Shown: positions 9,121 through 18,939, numbered from the stretch's first letter. The stretch: DNA of 64,000 bases from Streptomyces sp. NBC_00523 (GCF_036346615.1 NZ_CP107836.1:806001-870000); one strand, 5' to 3'. Translations and numbers: made by a program. Notes: generated by a model not told the origin, from the sequence alone.

Positions 9121-9180
9121 AGGTTAAGCGCCAACTCAAGCCCATTGAACCCACAACTTAATCTCTGCGGGTGCGAGGGA
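9121..9180 (+). promoter_or_regulatory. A+T-rich promoter/operator region ahead of the M64 peptidase gene
   Basis: Within the divergent gap this stretch is clearly richer in A+T than its surroundings. It contains GTTAAG near 9123 and CTTAAT near 9157 in inverted arrangement, plus TCAA/TTGA arms with a 5-base spacer. It is a plausible operator for the adjacent HTH/TPR regulator, but the limits and strand are not certain. Confidence 0.3.
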
Positions 9181-9189
9181 AGGATTGAC

Positions 9190-10533
9190 ATGCGCACACA
9201 AAAGGCGGCCGCTCTGTCCACGAGCGTCGCGCTGCTGGCCCTCCTGGGGGCGGCGCTCGCCGCTCCCGCATCGGCCGCGGACCCGGAGCCCGCGCAACAG
9301 CCGCGCGTCGGCGTCGAGTACTTCCCCGAGCCGGGCGGCCCGGGGCACCGGACCGAGGTCCCGCTCACCACGGAGACGAAGCGCGCCTCGGCCCGGACCG
9401 CCCCGTCCGCCGCGTCGACGACGGACGGAGCGGTCGGCCGGCTATCCGTGACCGGCTCCTCGGACGACCGGCTCGACGTGGTGATCGTCGGCGACGGCTA
9501 CGCGGCCGGCGAGCAGGAGGCCTTCCACTCCGCGGCCGCCGCCAAGTGGGCGGACATCACCGCCATCGAGCCCTACGCCAGCTATCAGGGCCTCATGAAC
9601 GTGTGGACGGTCGACGCCGTCTCCGCCGAGTCCGGCATCAGCGGCGACCCCACCGCGGACGTCGCCAAGGACACGGCCCTCGGCAGCTACTTCTGGTGCT
9701 CGCAGACCGAGCGGCTGATCTGCGCCGACATCGACAAGGTCGCCTCGTACGCGGCGAAGGCACCGGACGCGGACCTGGTCGTCGTCGTCTCCCACTCCAC
9801 CAAGTACGGCGGCGCCGGCTACTCGGGCCTGGAGGCCGAGGGCTATCCGTTCGACGGCGTCTCGACCCTCTCGTCCGACAACGAGCAGTCGAGCATGATC
9901 GCCGCCCACGAGATAGCCCACTCCGTGGGCCTGCTGGCCGACGAGTACACCTACGACAGCTACGGCACCTGGACGGGCGGCGAGCTGCCGGACATCAACT
10001 CCAGCATCTACACCGCGGACCGGATGGCCGCCAACGGGAGCAAGTGGTACCGCTGGCTCGGCGAGACCGACCCCACGGGCGGCACCGTCGGCACGTACGA
10101 GGGCAGCAGCTACTACCCGTACGGGATCTACCGCCCGACCGCCAACTCGATCATGCGGGCCCTGGACGTCAGGGACTTCAACCTCCCCGGGCGCGAGGCC
10201 ATGATCGCGGGCTTCTACCGCGAGGCCAACGCGCTGAGCAGCAGCACCCCTTCGGGCGCCACGATCCGGCGGACCGACCGGATCGAGGTGAAGCGGGCCG
10301 CGCTCGGCGCACTGGCCGCGCCCGAGCTGCGCTGGTACGTCGACGGGGTGCGGGTGAAGCGAGCCACGGGTCTCATTGCCGCCGCCCCCTCCTCGCTGGG
10401 CGTGCCCGGGGACGGCAGGACGCACACGGTCACAGTCGAGTCGGTCGATCGCACGAAGTCGGTCCGCGACCCCGAGGTCCGCGCGGCGGCCACCGAGCGT
10501 CTGACCTGGAGGGTCAAGGCGTCCCGCCGGTAG
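9190..10533 (+). CDS. Secreted M64-family (IgA-peptidase-type) zinc metallopeptidase
   Basis: The 447-residue protein begins with a Sec signal peptide (MRTQKAAALSTSVALLALLG, then APASAA). The zinc site HEIAHSVGLLADEY starts at His240 and fits the HExxHxxGxxxDE signature of peptidase family M64. Upstream, DVVIVGDGYAAGEQ and VVVVSHSTKYGG are also family hallmarks. It is expected to act outside the cell on protein substrates. The ATG at 9190 follows GGGAAGGA. A perfect 34-bp palindrome after the stop probably ends its transcript. Confidence 0.92.
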   Translation: MRTQKAAALSTSVALLALLGAALAAPASAADPEPAQQPRVGVEYFPEPGGPGHRTEVPLTTETKRASARTAPSAASTTDGAVGRLSVTGSSDDRLDVVIVGDGYAAGEQEAFHSAAAAKWADITAIEPYASYQGLMNVWTVDAVSAESGISGDPTADVAKDTALGSYFWCSQTERLICADIDKVASYAAKAPDADLVVVVSHSTKYGGAGYSGLEAEGYPFDGVSTLSSDNEQSSMIAAHEIAHSVGLLADEYTYDSYGTWTGGELPDINSSIYTADRMAANGSKWYRWLGETDPTGGTVGTYEGSSYYPYGIYRPTANSIMRALDVRDFNLPGREAMIAGFYREANALSSSTPSGATIRRTDRIEVKRAALGALAAPELRWYVDGVRVKRATGLIAAAPSSLGVPGDGRTHTVTVESVDRTKSVRDPEVRAAATERLTWRVKASRR

Positions 10534-10549
10534 AACCGCGTCGCTCCGG

Positions 10550-10583
10550 GGGCCCGCGCGGCGGCCGGCCGCCGCGCGGGCCC
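10550..10583 (+). terminator. Perfect 34-bp palindrome after the M64 peptidase gene
   Basis: The 17-base left arm (GGGCCCGCGCGGCGGCC) is followed at once by its exact reverse complement. It lies 17 bp after the stop and before the LPMO promoter boxes. Confidence 0.75.
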
Positions 10584-10598
10584 ACCGAGAGGGCTTCC

Positions 10599-10614
10599 CT
10601 TGGTCTAGACATGT
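10599..10614 (+). promoter_or_regulatory. DasR-like operator 1 upstream of the LPMO gene
   Basis: CTTGGTCTAGACATGT keeps the TGGTCTAGAC core of the DasR consensus. DasR represses chitinolytic genes and is released by phosphorylated glucosamine derivatives. It lies 82-97 bp upstream of the LPMO start. Confidence 0.75.
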
Positions 10615-10638
10615 CAAATTGCCATCGCTACGCTCACC

Positions 10639-10654
10639 CTTGGTCTAGACCGCA
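10639..10654 (+). promoter_or_regulatory. DasR-like operator 2 upstream of the LPMO gene
   Basis: CTTGGTCTAGACCGCA shares its first 12 bases with operator 1 and lies exactly 40 bp from it, close to four helical turns. Paired TGGTCTAGACC direct repeats are a known hallmark of Streptomyces chitinase promoters. Confidence 0.8.
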
Positions 10655-10695
10655 GCACTCTCCGGACATCAACCCCACATCTCCAGGAGCGACGT

Positions 10696-11286
10696 ATGCG
10701 CAAAAAGATCACCTCGTTACTGGCCGGGCTCGGGCTCGCCGGGGCGGCCCTGCTGGCCACCTCGGCCCCCGCCCAGAGCCACGGCTACACCGACTCGCCG
10801 ATCAGCCGCCAGCAGCTCTGCGGCATCGGCACCGTCAAGCACTGCGGGCAGATCCAGTGGGAGCCGCCGAGCGTCGAGGGTCCCAAGGGCTTCCCCACCC
10901 GCGGCCCGGCCGACGGCCACATCTGCTCGGGCGGCATCGGCCGCTTCTCCGAGCTGGACGACCCGCGCGGCGGCGCCTGGCCCGCCACCAAGGTCACCGC
11001 GGGCCAGAACTACACGTTCAACTGGCGGATCGAGGCCCGGCACGCCACGACCGACTTCCGCTACTACATCACCAAGGACGGCTACGACCCCACCAAGCCG
11101 CTCACCCGGGCCGACCTGGAGACGCAGCCGTTCCTCACGGTGCCCTTCGGCGGCCGGCTGCCCGGCTCGACGGTCAGCCACTCCGGCGTACTGCCGCAGA
11201 AGTCCGGCAAGCACCTGATCCTCGGTGTGTGGACGATCTCCGACACCGGGAACGCGTTCTACGCCTGCTCCGACGTGCAGTTCTGA
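10696..11286 (+). CDS. Secreted lytic polysaccharide monooxygenase (AA10), likely chitin-active
   Basis: The 196-residue protein has a signal peptide ending in APAQS, so the mature protein starts at His29, the N-terminal copper ligand. The second ligand is His116 in RIEARHATTDF, and the axial Phe188 lies in GNAFYACSDV. The QWEPPSVEG and FNWRIEARH segments fit chitin-active AA10 enzymes. It cleaves crystalline chitin oxidatively, helping chitinases such as the GH18 gene at 59587. There is no extra binding domain, so it is a single-module enzyme. Two DasR-like boxes precede it. Confidence 0.95.
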   Translation: MRKKITSLLAGLGLAGAALLATSAPAQSHGYTDSPISRQQLCGIGTVKHCGQIQWEPPSVEGPKGFPTRGPADGHICSGGIGRFSELDDPRGGAWPATKVTAGQNYTFNWRIEARHATTDFRYYITKDGYDPTKPLTRADLETQPFLTVPFGGRLPGSTVSHSGVLPQKSGKHLILGVWTISDTGNAFYACSDVQF

Positions 11287-11297
11287 CCGTCCGGCCC

Positions 11298-11330
11298 GTG
11301 CCCCGCGCCACCCGCCCGTGCGCGGGGCAC
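11298..11330 (+). terminator. Hairpin terminator after the LPMO gene
   Basis: GTGCCCCGCGC (11298-11308) pairs perfectly with GCGCGGGGCAC (11320-11330) around an 11-base loop, starting 12 bp after the stop. Confidence 0.75.
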
Positions 11331-11426
11331 ATCCGGCCGCGACGGTGACGCGCGGCCCGCCGCGCACGGAGGCCGTTGATACAGTCGCTGGCCCCCGGAG
11401 TACGCACCGAAAGAGGCCGGCGAAGC

Positions 11427-11900
11427 ATGGCGGTGGACGCGCTCGACACCCGTATCCTGCGGCTGCTCATCGAGCAGCCGCAGACGAGCGTGCGCGAGTA
11501 CGCACGCATCCTGTCCATCGCCCGGGGCACCCTCCAGGCGCGCATCGACCGGCTGGAGCGCGACGGTGTGATCACCGGGAGCGGCCCCTTCCTCTCGCCC
11601 GCCGCACTCGGCCACCCCGTCCTCGCCTTCGTGCACCTGGAGGTCACGCAGGGCCATCTGGACGAGGTCGGCGACGCGCTCGCCGCGGTGCCCGAGATCA
11701 TCGAGGCGTTCTCGACCACGGGCGGCGGCGACCTGCTGACCCGGGTGGTCGCCCGGGACAACGGGCACCTGGAGGACGTCATCCAGCGGCTCATCCGGCT
11801 GCCCGGCGTGGTCCGGACCCGGACCGAGGTCGCGCTGCGCGAGCGCGTGCCGCACCGGCTGCTCCCCCTGGTCGAATCGCTGGGCGGCACCGCCCGTTGA
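11427..11900 (+). CDS. Lrp/AsnC-family transcriptional regulator
   Basis: The 157-residue protein has an N-terminal winged HTH (ALDTRILRLLIEQPQTSVRE, ARGTLQARIDRLERDGVITG) and a C-terminal RAM domain (VLAFVHLEVTQGHLDEVGDAL, TTGGGDLLTRVVARD). Such regulators bind amino acids and control amino-acid metabolism or broader responses. The ATG at 11427 follows AGAGG and gives the usual family length. It stands alone, with a kinase gene 152 bp downstream on the same strand, so its target is not evident. Confidence 0.9.
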   Translation: MAVDALDTRILRLLIEQPQTSVREYARILSIARGTLQARIDRLERDGVITGSGPFLSPAALGHPVLAFVHLEVTQGHLDEVGDALAAVPEIIEAFSTTGGGDLLTRVVARDNGHLEDVIQRLIRLPGVVRTRTEVALRERVPHRLLPLVESLGGTAR

Positions 11901-12052
11901 GGAGGTCCGGTCATCCGGGCTCCGCGCGCCGGATATCCTGATCTTGCCGCGCTCCCCCACCCCGCTCTCGCCCCGGCGAGGCCGTCGCCGCGGCAGTCGG
12001 AGCGGTCCTCGGCCAGGCCCTGGGCCCGAGCCATCGAGATTGGTGTGCACAG

Positions 12053-13186
12053 GTGCTGGTTGCTGGTCGGTACCGGCTGATATCCGCCATCGGCCGGGGT
12101 GGAATGGGTGAGGTCTGGCGGGCCACCGACGAAGTCCTCGGCCGTGCCGTCGCCGTGAAGCTGCTCCTCGGCGAACACGCCGACGAGTCGGCCACCGCCC
12201 GGTTCCGCCTGGAGGCCCAGACCGCGGCCCGCCTGAGCCACCCTCATCTGGTGGCCGTCTTCGACTTCGGGGCCTGGGAGAACCGGCTCTTCCTCGTGAT
12301 GGAGCTGGTCGAGGGCCGGAGCCTGGCGGACCTGCTGCTGGCCCAGGAACGGCTGGGTCCCGAACAGGCCGCCCGTATCGCGGGACAGGCCGCCGCCGGA
12401 CTGGCCGCCGCGCACCGGCAGGGCATCGTCCACCGCGACATCAAGCCCGGGAACCTCATGCTGGACGGCGAAGGCACCGTCAAGATCGGGGACTTCGGCA
12501 TCGCGCAGTTCGTGGACGACCCGTCCGCCGCGCTGACGACGACGGGCCACATCGTCGGGACGAGCCTCTACCTCGCCCCGGAGCGGGCGCTCGGCCGTAC
12601 CGCCGACGCCGCGTCCGACATGTACTCGCTCGGCTGCGTCGTCTACCAACTGCTGCTCGGTGACCCGCCGTTCCGTTCGGACACCGCGACGGCCACCCTG
12701 TACCAGCACGTGGACACGCCTCCGGTGCCGCTGCGTCAGCGCGGCGTGGACGTCTCCGCCGCCTTCGACACGTATCTGCTCGGCCTGCTCGCCAAGCAGC
12801 CGGAGGACCGGCCCACCGCCCAGCAGGTCGCCGACTGGTTCCAGGGCGACGCCTGGCGCGGCCGCCCGGAACCGCTGCCCCCGCACCACCCGGCGCCCGC
12901 CCTCGCGCCCTTCCCCGCCGCACCCGCCGCTCCCGCCGCGCTGCCCGGCGCGGACTCCGGTGCGCCGACCACGTACCGGCTGCCGCAGGCACCGGCGGGA
13001 CACGCGCCGGCGCCCGGGCCCGGACAGGGGCACGGGCGGCGTGCGGCTCCCAGGAGCACGAAGGGCCGGCGGCGGACCGCCGGTGAGGCGATCCGCCGCC
13101 GGCCCCGGGTGGCCAGTGCCATCGCCGGAGCGATCGCCTTTCTGGCGGCTGTCTTCCTGGGGATGAGCCTGTTCTCCGGGCGGTGA
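12053..13186 (+). CDS. Membrane-anchored Ser/Thr protein kinase (PknB-type catalytic domain)
   Basis: The 377-residue protein starts at GTG and has a complete Hanks-type kinase domain in the first ~265 residues: glycine loop GRGGMGEV, Lys36 in VAVKLL, catalytic HRDIKPGN, DFGIA and the APE-like APERA. A proline/alanine-rich linker follows. One C-terminal transmembrane helix (SAIAGAIAFLAAVFLGMSLF) leaves only about three residues outside, so there is no sensor domain. It probably phosphorylates cytosolic partners at the membrane. Its stop abuts the stop of the convergent aldo/keto reductase gene. Confidence 0.92.
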   Translation: MLVAGRYRLISAIGRGGMGEVWRATDEVLGRAVAVKLLLGEHADESATARFRLEAQTAARLSHPHLVAVFDFGAWENRLFLVMELVEGRSLADLLLAQERLGPEQAARIAGQAAAGLAAAHRQGIVHRDIKPGNLMLDGEGTVKIGDFGIAQFVDDPSAALTTTGHIVGTSLYLAPERALGRTADAASDMYSLGCVVYQLLLGDPPFRSDTATATLYQHVDTPPVPLRQRGVDVSAAFDTYLLGLLAKQPEDRPTAQQVADWFQGDAWRGRPEPLPPHHPAPALAPFPAAPAAPAALPGADSGAPTTYRLPQAPAGHAPAPGPGQGHGRRAAPRSTKGRRRTAGEAIRRRPRVASAIAGAIAFLAAVFLGMSLFSGR

Positions 13187-14179
13187 CTACCAGCGGCCGT
13201 GAACCGCCGCGCGGAACCTGCGGTCGTAGAGGTCGCCCACCGCGTCCAGCGTGCTCTGCGGAAGCGGGGCGAGCGCGGCGGCCGCCGCGTTGCCCCGGGC
13301 CTGCTCCGTCGAACGGGCGCCGGGGATGACGCTGGTGACACCCGGCTGCTGGATGATCCAGCGCAGCGCCGTCTGCGCCGGGGTGGCGCCTTCGGGGGCG
13401 AGCGCGGCGAACTCGGCGGCGGCCGCCACACCGGTCGCGTAGTCGACGCCGGAGAAGGTCTCGCCCTGGTCGAACGCCTCGCCGTGCCGGTTGTACGTGC
13501 GGTGGTCGCCGGGCGCGAAGACCGTGTCCGCGGTGTACTTGCCGGACAACAGCCCGGAGGCCAGCGGCACCCGGGCGATGATGCCGACCCCGGCCGCCCG
13601 CGCCGCCGGCAGGACCTCGTCCAGCGGCTTGAGGCGGAACGGGTTGAGGATGATCTGGACGCTCGCCACACCCGGCCGGGCGATGGCCGTCAGCGCCTCG
13701 GCGCACGTCTCGACGCTGACCGCGTAGGCGGCGATCCGCTGCTCGGCGACGAGCGTGTCCAGCGCGTCGTACACCTCGTCGGAGGAGTAGACGGCGGTGG
13801 GCGGGCAGTGCAGCTGTACGAGGTCGAGGGTGTCGACGCCCAGGTTGGCGCGGGAACGGTCGTTCCAGGCGCGGAAGTTGTCCAGGGTGTAGTTCTCCGG
13901 CACCTGGTCGGCGCGGCGGCCCATCTTCGTCGCGACGAAGACCCCGGCGTCGGGCCGCTCCTTCAGATAGCGGCCGATGAGCTGTTCGCTGCGGCCGTCT
14001 CCGTAGACGTCCGCCGTGTCGAAGAAGGTGACCCCCGATTCGACGGCCGCGTCGAGCACTCCGAAGGCGTCCTCCTCGCGGACCTCTCCCCAGTCCCCGC
14101 CGAGTTGCCAGGTGCCCTGTCCGACGACCGACACATTGCGTCCGGTCCTGCCCAGTTCGCGCTGTTCCATGGGGATCAT
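13187..14179 (-). CDS. Aldo/keto reductase (first of a coupled pair in map order)
   Basis: The 330-residue NADPH-dependent oxidoreductase has the AKR TIM-barrel motifs: ELGRTGRNVSVVGQGTWQLGG, FFDTADVYGDGRSEQLIG with catalytic Asp and Tyr, FVATKMG with Lys, and the C-terminal ALRWIIQQPGVTSVIPGARS cofactor segment. The ATG at 14179 overlaps the stop of the upstream gene as ATGA, indicating translational coupling; a second ATG three codons later lacks a ribosome site. The position of the usual active-site His reads LVQLHCPP, which fits. Substrate unknown. Confidence 0.9.
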   Translation of the reverse strand: MIPMEQRELGRTGRNVSVVGQGTWQLGGDWGEVREEDAFGVLDAAVESGVTFFDTADVYGDGRSEQLIGRYLKERPDAGVFVATKMGRRADQVPENYTLDNFRAWNDRSRANLGVDTLDLVQLHCPPTAVYSSDEVYDALDTLVAEQRIAAYAVSVETCAEALTAIARPGVASVQIILNPFRLKPLDEVLPAARAAGVGIIARVPLASGLLSGKYTADTVFAPGDHRTYNRHGEAFDQGETFSGVDYATGVAAAAEFAALAPEGATPAQTALRWIIQQPGVTSVIPGARSTEQARGNAAAAALAPLPQSTLDAVGDLYDRRFRAAVHGRW

Positions 14180-15096
14180 GCTACGTCCGCCCCGGTGTCC
14201 TGCCCGAGCGCGGTGAGCCGCGCCAGCTCCTCGTCGGTGAGCCGCAGGGCGCCCGCCGCCACATTGGCCTCCAGGTGCTCGGGGTTGCCGGTGCCCGGGA
14301 TGGCCAGGACGTGCGGACCCTGCTGGAGGGTCCACGCCAGCCGGACCTGGGCGGCCGAGGCGCCGTGGGCGCGGGCCACGTCGAGCAGTGCCTCGTGTTC
14401 CGCGACGGCCCCGGACTCGCGGCCGGCGCCCGCGATGGCGTAGAAGGGGACGAAGGCGATGCCCCGTTCACCGCACATGCGCAGGACCTCCTGGGAGTCG
14501 GCGCGCCGCTCGCCGATGCCGTAGCGGTTCTGCACGCAGACGACGGGGGCGATGGCCAGGGCCTCGGTGATCTGCTCCGGCCAGACGTTGGAGAGGCCCA
14601 GGTGGCGGATGAGCCCTTCCTCGCGCAGTTCGGCCAGGGCGCCGAAGAGCTCGGAGACGGGGCGGTTGCCGTTCATCCGGAGGTTGACGACGTCGAGGTG
14701 GTCGCGGCCGAGCTGACGGATGTTCTCCTGCACCCGGCCGCGCAGCTCCTCGGGGCGGGCCCAGTCGGTCCAGTCGCCGGAGGGGCCGCGGCCCGGGCCC
14801 ACCTTGGTGGTGATGACCAGGTCGTCCGGGTAGGGGCCGAGCGCCCGGTTGATCAGCTCGTTGGCCGAGCGCAGCGGCGAGAAGTAGAAGGCCGCCGTGT
14901 CGATGTGGTTCACGCCGAGCTCGACGGCGCGGCGCAGCACCGCGACGGCCCGGTCCCGGTCGTGCGGGGTGCGCTCGTCGCTGAACGCCCGGCCGTTCTG
15001 GGTCAGCCGCATGGCGCCGAAGCCCATCCGGTTGACGGTCAGATCACCGAGCCGCCAGGTGCCGGCGGCCGCTGCGGTGAGAGTGTGCGAGGTCAA
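14176..15096 (-). CDS. Aldo/keto reductase (promoter-proximal gene of the pair)
   Basis: The 306-residue protein has AKR motifs: LTVNRMGFGAMRLTQNG, NHIDTAAFYFSPLRSANELI with the catalytic Asp and Tyr, VITTKVG with Lys, and the cofactor-binding end AWTLQQGPHVLAIPGTGN. At the usual active-site His the sequence is VVNLRMNG, an Arg, which is common in some AKR branches. A TTG at 15096 preceded by AGGAAGG is the best start; no ATG or GTG lies between it and the core. It overlaps the next reductase by 4 bp. Substrate unknown. Confidence 0.82.
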   Translation of the reverse strand: MTSHTLTAAAAGTWRLGDLTVNRMGFGAMRLTQNGRAFSDERTPHDRDRAVAVLRRAVELGVNHIDTAAFYFSPLRSANELINRALGPYPDDLVITTKVGPGRGPSGDWTDWARPEELRGRVQENIRQLGRDHLDVVNLRMNGNRPVSELFGALAELREEGLIRHLGLSNVWPEQITEALAIAPVVCVQNRYGIGERRADSQEVLRMCGERGIAFVPFYAIAGAGRESGAVAEHEALLDVARAHGASAAQVRLAWTLQQGPHVLAIPGTGNPEHLEANVAAGALRLTDEELARLTALGQDTGADVA

Positions 15097-15441
15097 GGCG
15101 TGTGCCTTCCTTGTGGGTTCGGGCGAGAAGAGGGGTCCGCGTGAAGAGGCCCGTGTGACGAGGGGCTGTATGAAGAGGGGCCAGAAGTGCTTGCACGCCT
15201 GCCGATTCAGTGATATGCTTGCCTCGACAGTTGCGTGTAGATCACCGATCCGGTGAGAGTGCAGGATAACGTCCGCCTCCCCGCCTGTCCATCCCTCATT
15301 TCCGCACGCGTTTCCCTCGGCGCGTCCGTCCGACTTGACGAGACTTGCCAACTCCTCTGCGGGCGCCCGCAGTTCGTTGACGGGGTCATGACCACATGTG
15401 AGTGTTCGGTCGCTCGATCACGGACCCCATGAGGAGCCTCG
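15097..15441. other. 345-bp intergenic region between divergent aldo/keto reductase and M4-M28 peptidase genes
   Basis: No gene is seen here. Next to the reductase there are four imperfect repeats of GAAGAGGGG or similar between about 15124 and 15180. A perfect GGTCATGACC palindrome lies at 15384-15393 inside the presumed peptidase promoter region, where TTGACG at about 15377 could be a -35 element. GAGGAG just before 15442 is a strong ribosome site. Confidence 0.5.
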
Positions 15442-18400
15442 ATGAAACGCAGACCGATGACGGCCGGGACGACCCTGGCCGTCCTCGCCGGAATGCTGGT
15501 CGCCGTCAGCGGCCCGTCCGCCTCGGCGGATCCCACCCCGCCGCCCGCCCCCAAGGCACTCACCACCGCCGTCACCGCCGCCGACAAGGCCGCGGCCAGC
15601 GGGCTCGACACCCTGGCCAAGGGCCCGGAGGAGCGCTACGAGCGCCGGATGGTCACCCCGTGGATCAACGGCCTCTACTCCGTCGCGTACGAGCGCACCT
15701 ACCGCGGCCTGCCCGTGGTCGGCGGGGACGCCGTCGTGGTGGCCGACTCCAAGGGCCGGGTGCGCGGTTCGCAGTCGGCGGTCTCGCGGCGCATCAACGT
15801 GCCCACCACCGCGACCGTTTCCGCGAAGGCCGCCGAGACCACCTCGCGCAAGCAGCTGCGCACGGTGGACGAGGTCGAGAGCCACCGGCTCGTCGTACGG
15901 GCCACCGACAAGCGCTCCCGGCTGGCCTGGGAGACCGTGCTCACGGGCCGGACCGCGAAGGCTCCCAGCCGGCTGCACGTGTTCGTGGACGCGGGCACCG
16001 GCGCGGTCATCGACAGCTACGACGACGTCCGGGCCGGCACCGGCAACAGCCAGTGGAACGGGCCCAGTCCGCTCACGATCAACACCACCGCGTCCGGCGG
16101 CAGTTACTCGCTCCGCGACCCGAACCGCCCCGGGCTGAGCTGCGCCGACTACAGCACCGGGAGCGTGTACACCAAGTCCACCGACTCCTGGGGCACCGGC
16201 AGCGCGTCCAGCAAGGAGACCGGCTGCGTCGACGTGATGTGGGCGGCCCAGCACGAGTGGGACATGCTGCGCGACTGGCTCGGGCGCAACGGGCACGACG
16301 GCAACGGCCGCAGCTGGCCGGTGAAGGTCGGCCTCAACGACGTCAACGCCTACTGGGACGGTTCCACGGTCTCCATCGGCCACAACCAGGCCAACCAGTG
16401 GATCGGCGCCATGGACGTCGTGGGCCACGAGTTCGGCCACGGCATCGACCAGTACACCCCCGGCGGCGCCAACAACGAGTCCGGGCTCGGCGAGGCCACC
16501 GGCGACATCATGGGCGCGCTCACCGAGGCGTACACCAACGAGCCGGCCCCGTACGACGATCCGGACTACACCGTCGGCGAGAAGATCAACCTCGTCGGCA
16601 ACGGGCCGATCCGGATCATGTACAACCCCGGCCAGATCGGCGACCCGAACTGCTACAGCTCCTCCATACCCAGCACCGAGGAGCACGCGGCGGCCGGGCC
16701 CCTCAACCACTGGTTCTATCTGCTCGCCGAGGGCTCGAACCCCGGCGGCGGCAAGCCCTCCAGCCCCACCTGCAACAACTCGACGGTGACCGGTGTGGGC
16801 ATCCAGAGCGCCAGCAAGGTGTTCTACGGCGGCATGCTCCTGAAGACCAGCGGTATGACGTACAAGCGCTACCGCACGGCCACCCTCACCGCGGCCAAGA
16901 ACCTCGACACCACCTGCACGCTGTACAACCGCGCCAAGGCGGCGTGGGACGCGGTCAGTGTGCCCGCCCAGAGCGGTGACCCGACCTGCTCGCCGAGCGG
17001 CAACAACGACTTCTCGCTGTCCCTGGACCCGGCCTCCGGCTCGGTGAAGCCCGGCAGCTCGGTGACGTCCACCGTCCGTACGACGATCTCGTCCGGCAGC
17101 GCCCAGACGGTGAACCTGTCGGCGAGCGGCCTGCCCGGCGGGGTCAGCGTCTCCTTCAGCCCGTCCTCGGTGCAGTCCGGTGCCACGTCCACGATGACCG
17201 TTTCGGCCACCTCGGCCGCGGCCCCCGGCTCGTACACCTTCACCGTGAAGGGCGCGGGCACCCAGGAGCACACCGCCCAGTACACGCTGACCGTCAACGA
17301 CGGCGGCGGCAACCCCGGCGGCACCGCGCCCGACATCAGCGTCGCCAACGTGCAGGCCCACCTCACCCAGTTCAACACCCTCGCCTCGCAGAACGGCGGC
17401 AACCGGCGGGCCGGCAGCGGCGGGTACACCGCCTCGCTCAACTATGTGAAGGGCAAGCTCCAGGCGGCCGGCTACACCGTCACCGAGCAGACCTGCGCCA
17501 CCTGCACCTACACCGGCAAGAACCTCATCGCGGACTGGCCGGGCGGCCCCGCCGACAGCACCGTGATGTTCGGCGCCCACCTCGACAGCGTCTCCGCCGG
17601 GCCCGGCATCAACGACAACGGCTCCGGCTCGGCGACCCTGCTGGAGAACGCGCTCGTCCTCGCCCAGCAGAACCCGGCCATGACCAAGCACGTCCGGTTC
17701 GCCTGGTGGAACGGCGAGGAGCAGGGCCTCCAGGGATCCAAGTACTACGTAAGCCAGCTGAGTTCGGCCCAGCGCAGTGACATCAAGGCCTACTACAACT
17801 TCGACATGGTGGCCTCGGTCAACGGCGGCTACTTCATCAACAACCTCAACTCGGCCGCCTCGGCGCCGATGAAGGAGTACTGGACCTCCCTCGGGCTCGC
17901 CCCGGAGGAGAACGTCGAGGGCCAGGGGCGCTCCGACGACTACTCCTTCCAGCAGGGCGGGATCGCCACCTCCGGCTACGCCACCGGTGCCAGTGACACC
18001 AAGACCTCGGCCCAGGCGTCCAAGTGGGGTGGCACGGCAGGCCGTTCGTACGACCCGTGCTACCACCAGTCATGCGACACCACCGCCAACATCAACACCA
18101 CCGCGCTCGACCGCAGCGCCGACGGGGTCGCGTACACGCTGTGGAAGACGGCGGTCGGCTCCACCGCGCCCGCCGACGACTTCTCCGTCTCGGTGAACCC
18201 GGTCTCGGGCAGCGTCCAGCCGGGCTCCTCGGTCACCGCGACCGTGTCCACGGCCACCACCAGCGGCTCCGCGCAGAGCGTGCGGCTGACGGCGTCCGGT
18301 GCGCCGAGCGGCGTCACCGTCTCCTTCTCGCCCACCTCCGTGCAGTCCGGGTCGTCGGCCACGATGACGGTCTCCGCGAGTGCCCAGGCCGCGGCGGGTA

Positions 18401-18939
18401 CGTACACGCTGAGCGTGACCGGTACCGGCACGGCCACCCACACCACCACGTACTCACTGGTGATCGGTGGCGGCGGGAACTGCCAGCCCCGGCAGGTCGT
18501 GACCAACGGCGGGTTCGAGAACGGGACGTCGCCCTGGACCCAGACGAGCGGCGTCATCAACAACCGGACCTCCGAGAAGCCCGCGCACAGCGGCTCGTAC
18601 CAGGCGTGGTTCGGCGGCTGGGGCAGCACGCACAGCGACACCGCCACCCAGTCGCTGACGGTTCCGGCCGGCTGCTCGACGTACCGGCTGTCGTTCTACC
18701 TGCGGACCGACACCGCCGAGACGCCGGACGGGAACGCGTACGACACGTTCACCGTGAAGCTGGGGTCGCGGACCCTGGCGACGTACTCGAATCTCGACGC
18801 CACCAACAACTACGTGCTGAAAACCTTCGACGTCGCGTCGGCCGCCGGGCAGACGGTGACGCTGGGCTTCACCAGTAAGGAGGACGCCTACCTGCAGACC
18901 AGCTTCGTCGTGGACGATGTGGCCCTCGACGTGAGCTGA
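15442..18939 (+). CDS. Secreted two-enzyme peptidase: M4 thermolysin-like plus M28 aminopeptidase-like modules
   Basis: The 1165-residue protein opens with a signal peptide (residues 1-29) and an FTP/PepSY-type propeptide to about 195. The M4 module has HEFGH at 329-333, a zinc-ligand Glu351 in GEATGD and a likely catalytic His415. An Ig-like repeat (about 525-620) precedes an M28 module whose ligands are His713, Asp725, Glu760, Asp788 and His875, with Glu759 as base; these distances equal those of Streptomyces griseus aminopeptidase. A second Ig-like repeat (about 915-1010) and a P-domain-like jelly-roll tail follow. It probably couples endo- and exopeptidase cleavage of external protein. 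Confidence 0.93.
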   Translation: MKRRPMTAGTTLAVLAGMLVAVSGPSASADPTPPPAPKALTTAVTAADKAAASGLDTLAKGPEERYERRMVTPWINGLYSVAYERTYRGLPVVGGDAVVVADSKGRVRGSQSAVSRRINVPTTATVSAKAAETTSRKQLRTVDEVESHRLVVRATDKRSRLAWETVLTGRTAKAPSRLHVFVDAGTGAVIDSYDDVRAGTGNSQWNGPSPLTINTTASGGSYSLRDPNRPGLSCADYSTGSVYTKSTDSWGTGSASSKETGCVDVMWAAQHEWDMLRDWLGRNGHDGNGRSWPVKVGLNDVNAYWDGSTVSIGHNQANQWIGAMDVVGHEFGHGIDQYTPGGANNESGLGEATGDIMGALTEAYTNEPAPYDDPDYTVGEKINLVGNGPIRIMYNPGQIGDPNCYSSSIPSTEEHAAAGPLNHWFYLLAEGSNPGGGKPSSPTCNNSTVTGVGIQSASKVFYGGMLLKTSGMTYKRYRTATLTAAKNLDTTCTLYNRAKAAWDAVSVPAQSGDPTCSPSGNNDFSLSLDPASGSVKPGSSVTSTVRTTISSGSAQTVNLSASGLPGGVSVSFSPSSVQSGATSTMTVSATSAAAPGSYTFTVKGAGTQEHTAQYTLTVNDGGGNPGGTAPDISVANVQAHLTQFNTLASQNGGNRRAGSGGYTASLNYVKGKLQAAGYTVTEQTCATCTYTGKNLIADWPGGPADSTVMFGAHLDSVSAGPGINDNGSGSATLLENALVLAQQNPAMTKHVRFAWWNGEEQGLQGSKYYVSQLSSAQRSDIKAYYNFDMVASVNGGYFINNLNSAASAPMKEYWTSLGLAPEENVEGQGRSDDYSFQQGGIATSGYATGASDTKTSAQASKWGGTAGRSYDPCYHQSCDTTANINTTALDRSADGVAYTLWKTAVGSTAPADDFSVSVNPVSGSVQPGSSVTATVSTATTSGSAQSVRLTASGAPSGVTVSFSPTSVQSGSSATMTVSASAQAAAGTYTLSVTGTGTATHTTTYSLVIGGGGNCQPRQVVTNGGFENGTSPWTQTSGVINNRTSEKPAHSGSYQAWFGGWGSTHSDTATQSLTVPAGCSTYRLSFYLRTDTAETPDGNAYDTFTVKLGSRTLATYSNLDATNNYVLKTFDVASAAGQTVTLGFTSKEDAYLQTSFVVDDVALDVS

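Noticed and set aside
15418..18066. Very long open frame on the minus strand opposite the M4-M28 peptidase gene
   Set aside because: It is the antisense shadow of a strongly GC3-biased gene and shows no known domains or plausible start.
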